Notes: generated by a model from the letters alone, not told the origin. 64,000 nt of DNA from Cordilura impudica (GCA_963682025.1 OY821519.1:164649465-164713464), one strand, 5' to 3'; counted from the stretch's first letter, positions 11,340-22,660 are shown. Program-made: numbers and translations.

Positions 11340-12337
11340 AACCAAATATCTATAATTTACCAAAATGTTCGTGGCATTAACACAAAAATAACGTCTCTGT
11401 TTAAACACAGCTTTGATTTCTCTCATCATGTTATTGTTCTTACTGAAACCTGGTTAAAAAGAAATGTCTTCAACGCTGAGATATTATGTAATAAATTTCA
11501 TATTTACAGACTTGACAGAGAAACTAAAACAATTGGTGGTGGTGTTCTAATTGCTGTCTCCTGTCAACTATCATCTGAAGAAGTACGTCTTGATTCTTTA
11601 CCGAATATTGAAATTATTGGTGTTATGTTAAAACTAAATCAAAAAAAAGTTTTTATTACTTGCTCCTACATACCTCCTGATTCTGATCAATCGATTTATA
11701 ATGAACATTTTGAATCAATAAAATCAGTTGTAACAAAGGCTAACCCTGAAGATTCTATACTTGTTTTTGGAGACTTTAATCTGCCTTTGATATCATGGAC
11801 ATTTTTAATTGATTCTTTTTACTACACTCCTACGGTGTCAAATGAAGATAACGATATTTCATAAATAATTTATCGGACTTGTGTCTTTTTCAAATTAATG
11901 GTGTTCATAATGATCATGAAAGGATTTTAGACTTAATTTATGTTAATGAGCCAATAAACTACTCTTTATCTCGCGCAGATCCTGTTACTTTACCAGAAGA
12001 TCGTTACCATCCTACCATTGAAATAAACTTGAATTTGCCATTTGTTTCAAAGTGTAAATCAAATAACTTAAAAGTTTTTTGTTTCAAAAGAGCAAATTAC
12101 AACGATTTAAATTATTACTTCAGTAATACTGATTGGCTCCAATTATTATCTATTACATCTGGTTCTCCCACATCAATCGATACAACGATCAAGTTATTCT
12201 ACGAAACTGTTCTATTTTATATGAATGAATGTATCCCGAAGTTTACTGTTTTCAACCACTCTGGCCCTCCTTGGAGCACAAAACAATTGTCGAGTCTTAA
12301 AAACTTAAAAAATAAACGACACAAAAAATACAAGTAA
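11340..12337 (+). pseudogene. LINE ORF2, endonuclease part
   Basis: The frame is open without an ATG from inside the end of ORF1. It carries APE-type endonuclease blocks: YQNVRGINTK (11360), LTETW (11440), GGGVLIAV (11530), YIPPDSD (11670) and FGDFNLPLI (11765). A one-base frameshift near 11862 moves it to the frame 11879-12337 with the D-x-I-Y and D-x-Y-H-P region. The ORF then breaks off in a Lys-rich segment where the DINE-like repeat is inserted. Confidence 0.75.
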
Positions 12338-13132
12338 GAAAATTATAGTCGGTCTAGACCGACTATACGATACCCTATACCATGCGTTTAGAAACCCTAT
12401 CTCTTAGGCCCAACTAACTGGACATTGAAAATAAGCAGAAACCAAATTTGAGTGGGATTTTTATTAATTTTTTTGGCTGCAGATATGAAAAAGTTCATAT
12501 CGGATGCTATATCTATAAAGGGACTAGGTCCAAAAATGGACCGATCCTGATCATGTTTGGTAAAGTCTCTTGTATTTTGCAAAAATATGTACAAACAAAA
12601 TTTGAGAAGAATCAGTGCAATATTTTTGTTTTTTATTAGATTTAAGTGAAGATCGGGAAGCAGCTCTATATGGGGTCAAAGGGATCATTTTTGGACTACT
12701 CATTAGTGGATGTAATGAATGCATACAAACCCAATTTGAGTAAGATCTATATGACAATTTGGATCTTATGGCAATTTATGTCGATTTCAGATGGGTAATT
12801 TGTAAGGGGGCTAGGTCTGAACATGGACCGATTCTCACCAATTTCAATAGCGTTCATCCCACGGCCAATAAAAGCTTACGTACCAAATTTCATCAAAATA
12901 TATTCATATTTGCGACCTGCAGTTTGATTACAAGCTTTACATGGACACACAGACGGACGGACGGACGGACGGACGGACGGACGGACGGACGGACATTGTT
13001 AAATCAACTCAGAAAGTGATTCTGATTCGATCGGTATAATTAAAGATGGGTCTAGGTCAAATATATTTGGTTGTTACAAACAGCAGCACAAAGTCATTAT
13101 ACCCAAACCACATAGTGGTATAGGGTATAATA
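12336..13132. repeat. DINE-1/INE-1-like repeat inserted in LINE ORF2
   Basis: The insertion starts near ATTATAGTCGGTCTAGACCG and ends TGGTATAGGGTATAATA; TACCCTATACCA near the start is the inverse of TGGTATAGGGTA near the end. The core has an (ACGG)n run at 12949-12994. A microsatellite core and short inverted subterminal repeats are typical of fly DINE-1/INE-1 elements. AAGT occurs at both edges (12332-12335 and 13133-13136). LINE ORF2 resumes at 13137. Confidence 0.55.
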
Positions 13133-13136
13133 AAGT

Positions 13137-13886
13137 GTCTGGTCTTTTATCTGATTATACGAAATATTCAGTTACACGTGCAGAGTATAATATTCTAAAT
13201 ACAAAACTTTATAAGAATTACATGAAAACTATGAAAATAAATTTGAAGAGAGATCCAAAATCATTTTATAAATTTGTAAACTCTAAAAGGAAATCTACTG
13301 GATATCCAACTGAAATGAAGTATCTTAATCGTGAATCCCGTGATGATGTAGTTATTAGCGATATGTTTGCTGATTTTTTTAGTACAACTTACTCTGATGT
13401 TCAATATGACATTTCAAACATATATCCATTTCCAGTTATGGAACATCAATCAATTTCATTTCCTTTTATAAAGACTTCGGACATCAAAAATAACTTAAAA
13501 ACATTCAAGAATTCAACTAACGGAGGACCTGACGGTATTCCTAGCTGCATTTTAATCAACTGCGCCCAAACTTTGGCTGTTCCATTATGCATTTTATTTA
13601 ATTCATCCATTAAACATGGGCATTTTCCTACATTATGGAAAGATTCATATATTATTCCTTTATTTAAATCTGGAAACAAATCGAATGTAGCTAACTATAG
13701 AGGAATAGCTAAGCTTTGTGCTATTTCCAAACTATTTGAAAAATGTTTAACGGATAATCTCTGTCATCAGGTTTCTTCTATAATATCACACTCACAACAT
13801 GGTTTTCGTAAGGGGTGCTCTATATCAACTAATATTTTACAACTTACAACTTTGGTAAATCGGGGTTTCGTCAATGGGCTACATAC
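13137..13886 (+). pseudogene. LINE ORF2, first half of reverse transcriptase
   Basis: An open RT segment with GPDGIPSCILI (13530), W-x-D-S-x-I-I-P-L-F-K-S-G (13640), NYRGIAKL (13695) and SQHGFRKGCSISTNI (13795). It stops at NGLHT (13885), just where the conserved D-x-x-K-A-F-D block should start, and goes straight into poly(A). The catalytic Asp residues are therefore all absent. Confidence 0.78.
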
Positions 13887-13901
13887 AAAAAAAAAAAAAA
13901 A

Positions 13902-15240
13902 CCAATTGGATGGAATTGTTGCAAATTTGTGTTTGACTCAGAAAAAATTAGAACTGCTGGCTTCATTTTTGAAAGGAAATAATTTGCTGGCGAAAGGTAC
14001 TAAAGTAACAGCATATCGAAAACGCCAAAAAGAGTTAGAAAAGTTCTTCAATGTGAATGATGCAGAAAATTTCGCTTATTGCAACGATAACCTATAAAAA
14101 AGATGATTGGCGTTTATTCAGCGATAGTTCACTAATCAGCTTAAAAGTTGTGCTTTTGCACAAGACAAATAGAATGCCTTCTGCTCCGATTGCGTATAGC
14201 ACTGACACTAGTGAAAATTTCGATAATTTGAAACACATTCTGAAAGTAGTCAAATATAACGAACACAAGTGGCGCATTTGCTGCGCCTCAAAACAGTTTC
14301 ATTGATTACAGGCTTAACAGCATCTGGCCGTCCAAAATATCCGTGTTTTTGTGCGATTGGGATTCACGATACGGAGAAGGTATTAAAGGAAGAAACCAGT
14401 ACAAACAGCATAACTGGAATAGTCGCATTGGACGGAAATGACCTAAAGACAATAGGCTACACGAAAGTCTTGTTCCTGAAATTAAAATTCTGTTGCCGTT
14501 GCTCCACATTAAACTTGGCATTGCTATAAATTTTTTGAAATGTATCGCAAAAAGACTAGCAGTATTCAACCGCTTAAAAGACATTTTCCCAAGACTACGT
14601 AACGCCAAAATTGAGGAAGAGGTTGTTAATGGTCCCGGCATACGGAAGCTAATGAGTCGTCAAGATTTTGACCAAGTTCTGACAGACCAAGAATTAAATG
14701 CATGGCTCGCATTGATAGCAGTCATTAAAGGACTTTTGGGTAAAGAACGCAAAGACAACTACAGGCAATCTGTTGCAAACATGTTGGCAGCTTTCGATGA
14801 AATTGGGGTTAATATGTCGTACAAAATTCATCTCTTGCATCAGCATCTTGATCAACTCGCTCAACAGTTGCCAACTGAATCTGATGAGCAAGGTGAATGT
14901 TATCACCAAACTGCGCTTCCATTTGAAATAAGGTAACTATAGAGTGTGTATATTTTGGATTCCTAGATTTTTCTAATATCTTTGTCAGAGTGCACAATTT
15001 AAACATGTTAACGATTGAAAACTATTTTCGTTTCAGGTACAGAGGAAAGAAATCTCCAGATGCAATACTCCTTTGAAGAAGAGGATGACGAGGAAAAAGA
15101 GGAAGAAGGGGAAGACAAAGATGAAATTCCAGAATATCTGTTGGACGAAATTATCGACCTTTCTGATGATGATGACGACGACCAAGATATTAGAGAGAGC
15201 AGTGATGTTGATCCACAGCCGCCTGCTAAACGGCAACTGG
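13902..15240 (+). pseudogene. C-terminal part of transposon protein, with a likely intron
   Basis: Frames 13902-14095, 14057-14305, 14269-14529 and 14493-14936 together hold the conserved order YRKRQKEL, YCND, DWRLFSDSS, PLLHIKLG, MSYKIHLLHQHLD and SDEQGECYHQ. These are the signature blocks of the repeat-associated family seen in the N-terminal part. At 14933 the frame meets GTAACT, and at 15036 a pyrimidine-rich TTTCAG precedes GTACAG. Joining them gives a family-like EIRYRG, so a 104-bp intron is likely. An acidic tail (Glu/Asp runs at 15080-15200) follows, one base out of register. Several frameshifts make it a pseudogene. Confidence 0.65.
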
Positions 15241-15274
15241 CCAAATCATTAATTTATTTAATTTTTTTACTTAA

Positions 15275-15599
15275 AACTTTTTCCAATATTTTGCTTCACA
15301 AGCACCACAAAAATTTTCTAAATCAATTTTTTTTTAAAATTTTGATTGTTGCACAGGTCTCTAGCAATAATTTGGCTTTTACAGATTGAAAAAATATCAA
15401 TTAGTCGACGAGTTATAGCAAAAAAACCATATAAACAATATGCTGAAAATCGGCATTTGACTGCAAAGTTCGATTTAAAAAAAAATTCGAACTAACATAA
15501 ACAAACGCCGCGGTACGGGTCTTCTAATTTAGCGTCTATTTTCACCCCTCACTCTCAGAATCGACCTAACTTTTGCTAACCTGAATTTGTTCCACAGTG
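15275..15599 (-). repeat. Right TIR of CACTG-ended transposon
   Basis: Reverse complement of the left TIR. It ends CCACAGTG, followed directly by TAATG, of which TAA is the target duplication. The similarity fades near 15270, just past the acidic C-terminal coding region. Confidence 0.85.
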
Positions 15600-15790
15600 T
15601 AATGTAACAAAAATGGATTTAAAGCTTGAAAATTTGTAACTAAAACAACTGCAACATGAGAAAAATATTGAAGTATTTACTTACAAAAATAAAAAAAAAA
15701 TGCATTTAATTAGTCTAAGTACAGATGTAGCAATAGTATCCTTTATTATTATTAGTATCCTGTATTATTAAGTATAAACAAAAATTATAT
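15600..15790 (+). pseudogene. env: Errantivirus envelope-like gene, 3' end
   Basis: This stretch continues the env frame after the nested transposon. The codons on each side join in frame across one copy of TAA. A hydrophobic run about 20 residues long (VAIVSFIIISIL) near 15725-15760 looks like the C-terminal membrane anchor. A stop at about 15640 shows that this half is also dead. Confidence 0.6.
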
Positions 15791-15917
15791 ATACCATCTG
15801 AACCACAAATAAATATGGGACATACCCCAAGCGCAAAAGGCGGACCATTCCTACAAATGTCGACACCATAACCCAATACTTCCCATTGCTACCGAAATCG
15901 ATTGGGGACAATCGACT

Positions 15918-16290
15918 TAAGAGGGGAAGAGTTAACAATAACAATATTTAAGCCAGCAGTTTTATTAACACGCGCAATAACATAGACAAATTTCCTAAGA
16001 ATAATGTTGCAATGGGAACATTGCATATCGCGTAGTTAACAAAATTGCTGTGAATATTTTTTGCAATATTTGTAAGTTGTTTTTCTGTCGCTTCCGGTAG
16101 AAACGACTTTAACCATCGAAATTGTGGGAAGTCAATTTATTATTGGTTCATGCGATAATTAAATATAAGGAAATATTTTTGTATTTTTTAGCCAGTTCAA
16201 TTTTGAATTCGAATAAAGAAAACCGCGTCAGATCATCTTGGTGTCTGAAGCATTATTAAAAAACAAAATTAATAAGTGACAACTTTAACT
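15918..16290 (+). repeat. Errantivirus polypurine tract and 3' LTR
   Basis: A purine run, AAGAGGGGAAGAG, at 15919-15931 leads into an LTR that starts AGTTAACAAT at about 15930, as errantivirus LTRs start with AGT. The matching inverted end, TTTAACT, is at about 16284-16290, giving an LTR of about 360 bp. The partner LTR is outside the window, so the target duplication cannot be checked. Confidence 0.6.
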
Positions 16291-16834
16291 TATATACGTA
16301 CATATATTCATAAATATACGTACGAAAAGATCCATACACATATATCTATACACCAAAAATACGAGAATAAGTGAGGCAAACAGAATAAGTTGGATTACTT
16401 GTGTGTGAATGCAAAAGAAATACCTCAAAGAGAAAACTCTAAGGAACAGTAACATGCAAGAAGCGTGTATCAAGAAAGCTTTTCAAAAAGCTACATTTAA
16501 AAAGAGAAAAACAATGTTGGTGACAATAAGATATTTTGCTAACCACAATACGCTCTTATAAAATACAACATTTGTCCACTCATCTCTCTTACAATTTAAT
16601 ACACATTTTCTACAATCAATTAAAAAAGAAAAGAAGGACAAAAAGGAAAATTAAAAGACAATATAAAACAATATTAAAAATAACACATTACATTTCATTA
16701 AAGCAGCAGATCTTTTATACACATAACATAAACATCAAAACAAAACATACATAATGTCAATATTTTATCTAAGGACAAGTAGATCGATTAAGAGAAAAGT
16801 CTCCGTATACTGGTTAAAGCTTTTACTTAAGATG
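16291..16834. other. AT-rich spacer, nothing recognised
   Basis: Sequence between the errantivirus LTR and the palindromic element. It holds TACATATAT-type microsatellite-like stretches and short open frames without similarity that I recognise. No gene is supported. Confidence 0.5.
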
Positions 16835-18631
16835 CGGTCACATTGGGCAAATATTTGACGCAAACTTGTTTTCTCGTATTTTTCCAAAATTTTGTGAAAC
16901 AAATACAGAGTTGATTTTGTGGTCACACTAGGCAAATTTATTTGCTTCTTTTTGTTTGATCAGACAGCTGCCAAATAGTGGCAAATAAAAACAAAGAAAA
17001 CATATTTGCCATCCATTCACACTTGAACAAATATTTGACTAAAAAAATGTGTGATCAAACAGTCAAAAATTAAAAATTTGAAAGTTTTCTTCTTTTGTGC
17101 TGTGGAGCGCATCGGTGATAGTTTTTGTAGTTTTCTGTTATATTATATTTAAATATTATTTTTAACTATAATTATTTTTTTCTTTGTTTACAAAATACAC
17201 AGCTGTTTATTTAAAGTAATGTAACAGTGTGGCAAATTCTGTGTTTTTAAAATGATAAATACGCTAAAGTTAAAAATAAATTTGGCTTAAGTGGAGTTAG
17301 GGGAAATGCCCCGATTGGTTTCAAATTTTCACCACTTGTAAAACATTTTATTGTGGTTCTGGAAAAATATTTTTTTTCGGCGGTCGAGCCTATTTTCCTC
17401 GTTATGGACTTCCAAACTTTTGACATTGACTTGTATATAACTTTGTTATTTAGTATCGGATTTCAGCCCAACATGTATCATTTAAAAGCTTACTTGAGTG
17501 CCTTTTATTCGATATTTGAAATCCATTGAAATCCATTAACCCATTATCAAAATATTTAAATTTTTTTATTTTTTTAAAAGAGTTTTTTCTTAAATATGGA
17601 ATTATCTCGTAAGTAGACATATATCATGTGTGTTTTTACAAAAGCTGAATAAAAGCTGGGTCTACTAGCTTTATTTCGATGTATATTTTGACCTCTTAAC
17701 CCTTTCAGGACCGGATATATCGTCATTTGGAAGCTAGTTCAATAGAAAATCAAGTATCCTATTTTTTTTTAGGGAAATTAACCCATTAATAACTATATTT
17801 GAAATTATCCCATTATTTTTTCTACTACAGAAATATAAATAACAACATATTAAAAAAAAAAACTTTAAAATTGAAGGTAAAATCCCTAATATGTCCGATC
17901 CTAAAGTGGTTAAGAGGTCAAAATATACATTGAAATGAAGCCAGTGGATCCAGCTTTCATTCAGTTGTAAATACCAACATTTATAGGTCATTTTATGAGA
18001 TAATGCCACGTTTTCCCAAAATAACTTTAAAAAATCCGAATAGGTTCATAACGGGTTAATTTATTTCGAATTTTGAAATATCAAACAAAAGGCACTCAAG
18101 TAAGCTTTCAAATGATATATATATATTACTGAAATCCGATACTAAATAACAAAGTGATATACAAGTCAATGTAAAAACTTTGGAGGTCCATAACTCGGAA
18201 AATAGGCTCGACCGCCAAAAAAATATTTTCCTAGAATCACCACAAAAACCAATACCCCCCACCCAAAAAAAAAAATTATAACATTGCCTCTAAACTCCAT
18301 TTGTTCCACAAATTTAGTATTCTACTTTTACAACTTCTCTTTTTTAAGAAATAACTGAATTAAGTTTTAAAGGTTGACATCACTACTGAAACAAATGTAT
18401 GCCACTGTATGCTCTTACAAATGTTTTGTAAGGTCAAATAATTATTTGCCAAAATAGAAGAAAATATTTGGTCGTGAGTGGTCACATTAGGCAAATATTT
18501 GTTTGCAGGCAAATAATTTTGTTTGCCTAAAATCAGCTGTTTTGTTGTTTGACGGCAAATAATATTTTGTGGTCAGACTGAAGTAAACAAATATTTGTCG
18601 TTTTTAGTCAAATATTTGCATAATGTGACCG
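16835..18631. mobile_element. Palindromic TIR element, copy A
   Basis: The ends CGGTCACATTGGGCAAAT and its inverse ATTTGCATAATGTGACCG define a 1.8-kb element. Inside, 17283-17725 and 17885-18300 are diverged inverted arms (for example GGCGGTCGAGCCTATTTTCC in both), so most of the element could fold on itself. GGTCACA and GGCAAATA motifs are repeated several times under both ends, which may be protein-binding sites. The short open frame 17734-18009 has no recognised similarity. No target duplication is clear and I cannot name the superfamily. Non-autonomous. Confidence 0.62.
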
Positions 18632-18882
18632 TACCTGTACATACTTACACAACAAACATTAGGGTAAAAAATATATTTGCTATAAGCTAACTAAAAGATA
18701 TCAAATATTTTTATGAATAAATTAAATTGAAATTTAATAAATTATATTATTACCTCCACATTTTATAAATAAAATTTTTTTATATGAAAAATAATAGTTT
18801 ACTTATACAGCGTTGCCGATAATTACAGCCCAAATAAATAATTTCAAGAACACTAATTGTTTCAAATTTAATTTATATATAT

Positions 18883-21603
18883 GGGGGATTTCATGTCAAG
18901 TGCACCAACCTTTGCAACCGATGTCTTCCGATCAGGATGAAATTTGCACCAAGGTTAGTCCTATTGGATAGTAGTTTAGACACAATTTTTCAAGATCGGT
19001 CCAGATCTCTCTGAGTTAGAGGGGATCAAAATTTGACATTTTGGCCAAACAGGTGTTTTTTCTCATCCATGTAACTTATTACCTATTGTTCCTAGAAAAT
19101 TTTCTCCCAAAGAGTTTAGATAGCTATTTCTTCAATATTTCGGAAAAAAATACTGAAAAAAAAAACAAAAAAATTTTTTTTCTAAATTAAAGCATTTTTG
19201 GCCTTTTTTTCCAAAAAGGGCATTTTTTTTTTTTTATTATTTTTTCATAAGAAAGCTTAGGATTTTTCCTTTAAGAGCTTTTTGGTCGCTTAGTGGGATG
19301 GGAGTGGGATATCTATCAAAATAAATGTTTTGTAACTCAAGACAACGGTTTTTCAATTTTTCACAAATGCACTATTTTGAATTTTTTTCTATTTGTGTCT
19401 AAAACCTTACAAATAAAACTTATACTGAGAAACTAGACAAACTAAACTTTCCGAAGGTATATAACATACCTAACTAAAATTTCATACCCTCGATACTGTA
19501 ATACCCAGAATATGTTAACCTCAGGAAAAAGTCGCTTTTTTTCTTTAGAAATGTTGAAAAATTATTATATTTTATTTATTTTTAATAATAATTAAATTAA
19601 TGTATAATAAAAATAACATTAAAAATAAAAAGATAAATAATTTATTAAAATTTAATCTTAATTGCATTAGATCCATTTATATCATAACTATTTTTATACT
19701 TAATTTATTGTAGCTGATGAAGTATTTAAAGTTTTGTAAATTTTTAAATACCCAGTCTTTCATCCAGCTTTTTTGTCGCCTTTATTTACTGCTTTTTTTT
19801 GTCAATCCTTTCTTGGAGTTACTAGGTTCAGCTGTTGATTTCGCTGCTGGTTTATTTGTTGTCTTTGGAAAGAAATCGCATTGAATAGAGGCAGAAAACT
19901 TTTTCAACTTGGGTCTTCCATCGACAAGCGGTATAAAAGCATGGTATTGAGCGGTGCCATCGATTGTTACCGCAGCATCGAATCTGCTCTTCAGTGTTTT
20001 CAATGTTTCCTGATGATCCTCTTTGCTACTAAAAACTATTTTAGTTTCTTTACAATAACTCTTTGTCAAATGGAATAAAGCAGTCGCATCTAAGATCGAT
20101 CTTGATGAGAGCACTGGAGGCTATACTTCGCTGCATTTCTTTTAAGGTTTGCTCCAATACCATCACATGCTCCTTTACCATGAGCAGTAGAATGAAAATG
20201 CCACTCAGCTGGCATTCCAAAATCTTTTTCATGGGCCATAAGATTTGCCAAGCTACCTTTGTTTTTAAAATGTTGACGAGCTCCGTCCGAAACGTAGTAT
20301 ACCTTCTTTACTGTAAATTTAGATTTTAGAAATTTTAGCATTCTCTTCTGGTACTCATAAACTGCAACGGTATCATGTTTTAAATCGTCGGATCTGATTG
20401 CCATACTTTTGTGTTCCAGCTTTTCATCTTTCATGTAGTAAATAACTACTGTGAATATAGTTGCTTGGTCGTTATGGAAGTGGAATGCTTGTATGGCATC
20501 CTGAAGAACATATTTATAGTTTTCTGCGAAATCTTATGAAATAACGAATTCACCAGACTTCAAATGTATCTTCAAATCCTTGAGGAATGACCATTGCTCT
20601 TTGACTAAAAAGTCATGGTTTCTCAAGTTTAGCAATCCTGTACACATTTCTTCCACAAAATCATCCACATTTAAAATGATTGTTTTCAATGTGCATCTGT
20701 CAGTCTGAATCCAAGAATCAAATTTGACCTTCTCTATATATTCTCGATCTAAAGAGTTGATTAAATTTTCTTTGATGAATGTGGTTTTCGGGCAATTGGT
20801 ACATTCACCTAAGTGGCAAGAAGTTGTTGCATTAGGACACATAGTCAATTTAAGGCAATCGCGGTAATCGTGTAAATCTTCTGCCGAATCATCTGTTAAA
20901 TACTTTAAGTTGATTTCCTTCAACATCAGTTTAACATTTTCATGGTAAATTCAAACGCATACTGTGTGAGTTCCGCTGCTTTCTGCCAAAACGCAATGTT
21001 TTGGCCTCATTTGGGTTAATTTCGTGAAGCCAATTCTAACATCCTCGTGTTCAGATTGAAATGTTGCAAATAACTCTTTCAGGTTACAGATAACCATTCC
21101 CTTCTGTTATGTTATGAAGGTATGTTACATACCTTCGGAAAGTTTAGTTTGTCTAGTTTCTCAGTATAAGTTTTATTTGTAAGGTTTTAGACACAAATAG
21201 AAAAAAATTCAAAATAGTGCATTTGTGAAAAATTGAAAAACCGTTGTCTTGAGTTACAAAACATTTATTTTGATAGATATCCCACTCCCATCCCACTAAG
21301 CGACCAAAAAGCTCTTAAAGTAAAAATCCTAAGCTTTCTTATGAAAAAAAAAAAAATGCCCTTTTTGAAAAAAAAGGCAAAAAATGCTTTCATTTAGCAA
21401 AAAAAAAAGTCTACAATTTTTTTTTTTTTTTAAGTATTTTTTTAAGTATTTTTGGCCACTGTTTGGCCAAAATGTCAAATTTTGATCCCCCTCTAACTCA
21501 GAGTGTCTGAAATACTATCTAATAGGACTAACCTTGGTGCAAATTTCATCCCGATCGGAAGACATCGGTTTCAAAAGTTGGTGCACTTGACATGAAATCC
21601 CCC
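18883..21603 (-). mobile_element. Sola-like DNA transposon, copy A
   Basis: The ends GGGGGATTTCATGTCAAG and its inverse at 21586-21603 lead long TIRs (18883-19475 and about 21122-21603). ATAT lies on both outer sides, which fits a 4-bp target duplication. One minus-strand transposase-like gene (19782-21097) lies inside. The 4-bp TSD, the G-run tip and the protein motifs suggest the Sola group, but this is from memory and needs a search. Spacer 18632-18882 before it is AT-rich without a gene. Confidence 0.65.
19782..21097 (-). pseudogene. Transposase-like gene of Sola-like element A, dead
   Basis: Reading leftward from ATG 21097, the protein has SSGTHTVCV, a Cys-rich segment (CPNATTSCHLGECTNC), DFAENYK, HDTVAVYEYQ, YYVSDGARQHFKN and EWHFHSTAHGKGACDG. 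These blocks, with Asp, Asp and Glu/His in conserved places, are those of a transposase-like family widespread in insects. Lesions: a TGA in the SSGTHTVCV block (near 20950) and a frameshift near 20100, both shared with copy B; a private TAA at about 20531 just before DFAENY; and about 40 extra bases near 19770 that change the C-terminus. The start is 5'-truncated compared with the family, as far as I recall it. Confidence 0.65.
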
Positions 21604-22074
21604 ATATATAAATTTAAATCTATGCAATAAAAAAACCGTATTGAAGGCAAAACCCATTTGAAACTGATTGTAATAAATAGCTTTTTAATAATATATTGAA
21701 AGTGAATAATATATTGAAAAGTTATCATTAATACCAATCCCTTTTCGAATTTTTATCGCAAAATTTACACTTTGAAAGATATTATATTTTCAGGAAAATT
21801 AAAATGAAAATTAATTGGGTTTCATACATGTTTAAATTAATAAGCGACAAAAGAACTTCATCAAATAGAAAGAGGAACCCACCATGCATCAAACATATCT
21901 TATATATATTTACGCTGATCCCTGACTCATTGACTGACTGACTGATTCTGTAACACTGAAATAATACACACACATAGCACTCCATACAAAGCTATGCGAA
22001 ATACACAAACAAAATTTAATTTTTCTCATTTTATACAAACCCACACAAAATTTTCTCTCTTCTTTGTTACCGAC
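21604..22074. other. AT-rich spacer
   Basis: Part of the duplicated segment as far as about 21897 (its twin ends at 32211). It then has a short GACT-rich run near 21920-21945 and unremarkable AT-rich sequence. No gene is recognised. Confidence 0.5.
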
Positions 22075-22660
22075 CAGTGCTGCTAATAAAAGCTTCTGAA
22101 AATCGACAATTTTTGAAACTAAATCGCCAAGATCGTAATTTTTAAAACAAGAAATTGTCAAGAAAATGCTACCGCTTATAAAACTCGAAAAAATATTACA
22201 AAAGGAAACAATAAAATATATTTATATCATTCATATTACGAATATTATTACAGCATTGGTTATTCCCATATATAAAAATGTATTAGTGATGAAATTTCAA
22301 CGAAAAAAATTTAACACACCAATCAACTAAATAATTTTATTGATATGTATCTATAGCTGAAACATATAATATAGATTTAAAGTATCGCCGTAATTAAAAC
22401 TTAAATCTTAAATGGAGATGCTATTCAAGGTATTTCCGTTTTGAAACGACTTGACCCAGAATTAAATTTATACATATTTTCTAATTTACATTTACAATGA
22501 ACAAAAACTATCAATTTTCGATAAACAACCCATTAATTGTTAACCATTGAAATCGTTAACCATTGAAATCGTAAATTTTATTTTAACAAATTTAACAAAT
22601 CATTTTAACAAATTGAAAAATCGTCGAAATTACAATAAGTTGTCGAAATTGGCAGCACTG
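22075..22660. mobile_element. hAT-type MITE
   Basis: The ends CAGTGCTGCTAAT and ATTGGCAGCACTG are inverted copies. The 8 bp outside them are TTACCGAC (22067-22074) and CTAACGAC (22661-22668), six of eight identical. CAGTG ends with an 8-bp duplication are the mark of hAT elements. At 586 bp with no long frame it is non-autonomous. Confidence 0.68.

Larger units (their letters stand above)
9688..13901 (+). mobile_element. CR1/jockey-type LINE, 3' end missing but poly(A) present
   Basis: A non-LTR retrotransposon with a 5' UTR, ORF1 and ORF2 lies in the host transposon gene, between codons 9687 and 13902. It ends with 15 A at 13887-13901, but this falls inside the RT domain, before the catalytic motifs. 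A repeat is inserted in ORF2 at 12336-13132. A weak target duplication, AAAACGAG versus AAAACCAA, is possible. ORF1 with a PHD-like finger and ORF2 with an APE endonuclease suggest the CR1/jockey branch. Confidence 0.78.
5470..15599. mobile_element. CACTG-ended DNA transposon with long TIRs
   Basis: The ends are CACTGTGG at 5470 and CCACAGTG at 15592-15599, each continuing into an inverted repeat of about 325 bp. The flanks give a 3-bp target duplication, TAA, and the host env frame reads through when the element and one TAA are removed. A single gene family member is spread over 6253-6690, 9584-9687 and 13902-15240, split by two later insertions; without them the transposon is about 3 kb. 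Between the left TIR and the gene (5796-6252) I see only AT-rich sequence. CACTG ends with a 3-bp TSD fit the CMC (CACTA/Mirage/Chapaev) group, and the termini also match the Transib consensus CACWRTG, but a 3-bp TSD argues against Transib. Superfamily is left open. Confidence 0.8.
1..16290 (+). mobile_element. Errantivirus-type Ty3/gypsy retrotransposon, dead and split
   Basis: On the plus strand the order is leader, gag, protease, RT, RNase H, integrase, an envelope-like third frame, polypurine tract and 3' LTR. This is the layout of gypsy/17.6/ZAM-type errantiviruses of flies. The 5' LTR lies before the window. A 10.1-kb DNA transposon (5470-15599) interrupts the env frame; without it about 6.2 kb of the element is present. 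Every gene has stops, frameshifts or deletions, so the copy cannot be autonomous. Class assignment is firm; exact family is not. Confidence 0.88.

Noticed and set aside
12949..12994. ACGG tandem run as an independent satellite or CRISPR-like array
   Set aside because: It is a simple microsatellite in the core of a DINE-like repeat, with no spacers.
17734..18009. Minus-strand open frame of 91 codons conserved in both palindromic copies (also 25680-25949)
   Set aside because: The conservation is explained by recent duplication. It lies in the inverted arm and loop of a non-coding element, with biased hydrophobic content from AT-rich DNA and no recognisable domain.
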